Origin: Panax quinquefolius
Lineage: Eukaryota > Streptophyta > Magnoliopsida > Apiales > Araliaceae
DNA: 64,000 bases
NCBI GenBank assembly: GCA_020205615.1
Contig: CM035151.1
Coordinates: 45,437,409 to 45,501,408, forward strand
Direction of reading: 5' to 3'
A program made the position numbers and the translations under genes. Below are positions 62,107 through 64,000 of the stretch, piece by piece. Position 1 is the first letter of the stretch. The number at the start of each line of letters is the position of its first letter. The notes below the pieces were generated by a model, which saw nothing but the letters and a program-made list of their open reading frames with translations, was not told where the DNA came from and did not search any database.

Positions 62107-62890
62107 TCATTTCATAGAGGAGTTTTTCCTTAACAACTTGAAGATAGGCTCATAGGTTGTTGTGAGTTTGGAGATGAATCTGCTGATGAAGTTGATTCTT
62201 TCCAAAAATCCCCGTATTTCCTTCTTTGTCTGAGGAATGGGCATTTCTATGATGGCCTGGATTTTGGTGGGATCCAGCTCAATCCCCTTGTGGCTGACTA
62301 GGAATCCTAGAAACTTGCCTAATTTAACTCCAAAGGCGCACTTGGCTGGATTCAACTTCAAGTTGTACTTACGCAACCTGTTGAAGAGCATTCTGAGATG
62401 GTCTAAGTGGTCTTCCTCCCTTCGGGACTTGACAATGATGTCATCCACGTAGATCTCTATCTCCTTGTGCATTAAATCGTGGAATAGAGCCATCATGGCT
62501 CGCTGGTAGGTAGCTTCGGCATTGATGAGGCCGAATGACAACCGTCTATAGCAAAAGGTTCCCCAAGGAGTGATGAATGTAGTTTTCTCACGATCCACTT
62601 CAGCAACCATGATTTGATGGTACCCCGTGAAACACTCAGCAAACGAGTACATATCGTATTGAGAAGTATTGTAAATGAGAATGTGGATAAATGGCACGGG
62701 AAAGCTATCTTTAAGGCAAGCTTTATTTAGATCCTGGTAATCCACGTAAACTCTCACCTTTCCTCCTGGTTTAGGCATGGGGACTATGTTAGATAGCCAT
62801 TCAGGGTATGTGGATACCATGATGATGTTTGCTTGAAATTGTTTCACAATTTCTTTTTTAACTTTTAAACTTCACTCCAGCGTTTACCTG
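62107..62890 (-). pseudogene. pol: reverse transcriptase of Tat-like element copy 2
   Basis: 246 open codons (62,847-62,107). STYPEWLSNIVPMPKPGGKV, VDYQDLNKACLKDSFPVPF, SFAECFTGYHQIMVAE, EIYVDDIIVKSRREEDHLDH and KFLGFLVSHKGIELDPTK. YVDD is intact; the first catalytic Asp is Glu here (Asn in copy 1). Upstream the conserved lead-in is shortened by deletion near 62,880. Confidence 0.92.
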
Positions 62891-63340
62891 ACTGGCTTGA
62901 ATCCCTCTTTAATGGGAATGCGATGAATGACTATATCAGTGGACAAACCCACCATATCTTTATGAGACCATGCAAACACATCCTAGAATTAGGTTAATAG
63001 TGTAACCATGTCATTCCTTTAGTTTGAAGTGAGGTATGTACCAATCTGGATTAGTTTAGGGCTTTTTAAGGTTCCGAGATTGAATGAGGTGGTTTGATCA
63101 AGGTTTGGTTTGGGTTTGTATTCGACCCATTCTTTGATCTCCTAAGGTATCTCAATGTCCTCTTGTATTTCCATCAAGTTTGTGTCCAACTTTTCATCAA
63201 AGTTACAATACTTGTGGAGAAAAGACACTTTATCAGCAAGCACATGCACATCTAACTTTAGAGTCTTGAAAAAAATGCTTTCACTTAATATATATGAAAC
63301 TGTTCAATCATACAAAGTGTTAGAATGTAATGACAAAACT
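62891..63340 (-). pseudogene. pol: pol linker of Tat-like element copy 2
   Basis: Homologous to 24,180-24,600 of copy 1, with several stops; no recognised domain. Confidence 0.5.
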
Positions 63341-64000
63341 GAAAGTAGTATGCACACAAGTCAATCATGTTTGATGATAAAAAATATACTTTATAACAAT
63401 CTTATTCATTTATTAATAAAAAGTATTTATTTATTAAAGGCTTTTAAATTATCTACATGATGTTGTTTTATAATATGTGATAAACCCATAGTTTTAAGCA
63501 AGGCTTTTAGAATAATGATGATGATCATTCTAATGAGATCTAAATTCTTAGAAAGCTTAAAACTAAAATAGTTCCCAATCGTTGGATTGCTAAATTGGGG
63601 ATTAGTGAATCCGGATAGATTGGTACATACGTTGCTTGCTCATTGGATGAGGATGATTGATCTCATGATCATTTGTGTGAAGACACTAAAACAAGTATGT
63701 AGGTGCTTATTAGAGAATAAGTTCACTAAACGTGGCTCGCTAAGGAATACCTAATGGAGTTTTACTTGTCTGTCAATAGGAATTCTCAGTAGTGATAGTA
63801 AGTACAAGTAATCCTTGGACTTGAGATCATCATAGTATCTTGTGTATGATGAGTTATACTTTGACTTATTCCTTAAGACCCTTAGGGTATATCAAAGGGT
63901 ATGCTTGGGTATAATAAGTTGTACATGGAGATAATGTATGATCAATAAAGAATCTACCGCTTCTAGTAAAAGAAGAGATATGTCCTATGTGATTCGATAA
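63341..64000. other. unassigned, no feature seen
   Basis: Similarity to copy 1 ends near 63,340. The rest is AT-rich, without a credible frame, repeat or RNA gene. It may be element sequence that copy 1 has lost, an intron-like segment, or another insertion. Confidence 0.35.

Larger units (their letters stand above)
51393..64000 (-). mobile_element. Tat-like Ty3/gypsy element copy 2, partial
   Basis: Order on the minus strand from the right edge: unassigned/linker, RT, RNase H, second RNase H, integrase, spacer, antisense DUF7745-like and PMD genes, 3' region, PPT and a truncated LTR. It is collinear with copy 1 but differs throughout and has its own indels, so it is a separate insertion and not a duplication of the locus. 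Gag, protease and the 5' LTR lie beyond 64,000. Confidence 0.85.

Overview
The window looks like plant nuclear heterochromatin. I see no intact host gene: almost every base belongs to LTR retrotransposons of the Ty3/gypsy superfamily, their fragments, or smaller foldback/TIR elements. A plant origin is supported by tRNA-iMet and long Tat-type primer binding sites, a Tat-type gag-pro-pol with two RNase H domains, Del/Tekay-like chromovirus gag, plant mobile domain (PMD) coding sequence and AAACCCTAA-type motifs. The species cannot be told from the sequence. All coding regions are decayed, mostly by stops of the CGA-to-TGA or CAG-to-TAG type and by small indels.

The left 50 kb is a stack of insertions inside insertions. 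(i) Outermost is a minus-strand chromovirus-like element (38,002-50,395, interrupted), with a 3' LTR, a degenerate gag, no pol, a PBS and a 5' LTR. (ii) A plus-strand LTR fragment (37,127-38,001) lies in its 3' LTR. (iii) A minus-strand element of the same LTR family ends there; its 5' LTR occupies 34,982-37,126 and 388-1,097, and its gag starts at 204 and runs off the left edge. (iv) That LTR is split by a full-length minus-strand Tat-like element (1,098-34,981; target duplication ACGGT). (v) The Tat-like element was hit twice: in integrase by a plus-strand chromovirus (11,566-21,715; duplication GACAC), and in its leader by a solo LTR (28,850-31,600; duplication TCGCG). The 5' LTR of element (i) also carries a solo-LTR-like insertion (45,012-49,409), which itself contains a 1.75 kb TIR element (47,590-49,343; duplication ATTAAAAT).

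The Tat-like element reads, on its own (minus) strand: 5' LTR, PBS, leader, gag, protease, RT, RNase H, archaeal-type RNase H, integrase, a hairpin-rich spacer, then two genes in antisense (plus strand), a second hairpin-rich spacer, and the 3' LTR. The antisense genes are an intron-containing PMD gene (5,787-7,742) and a DUF7745-like gene with a coiled-coil tail (8,024-9,811). A second, independent copy of the element (51,393 to the right edge) repeats the layout: LTR remnant, PPT, PMD gene (55,056), DUF7745-like gene (to 58,672), integrase, RNase H domains and RT. Finding this cassette in two separately inserted copies shows it travels with the retrotransposon.

The most unusual signal is in the non-coding parts of this family. 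The LTR holds about a dozen spaced stem-loops with a near-constant loop (GGTTATCT on the plus strand) and stems that change on both sides together. The 3' region holds a second, unrelated covarying stem-loop family, and the spacer after pol holds a weaker third one. This suggests selection on folded RNA or DNA.
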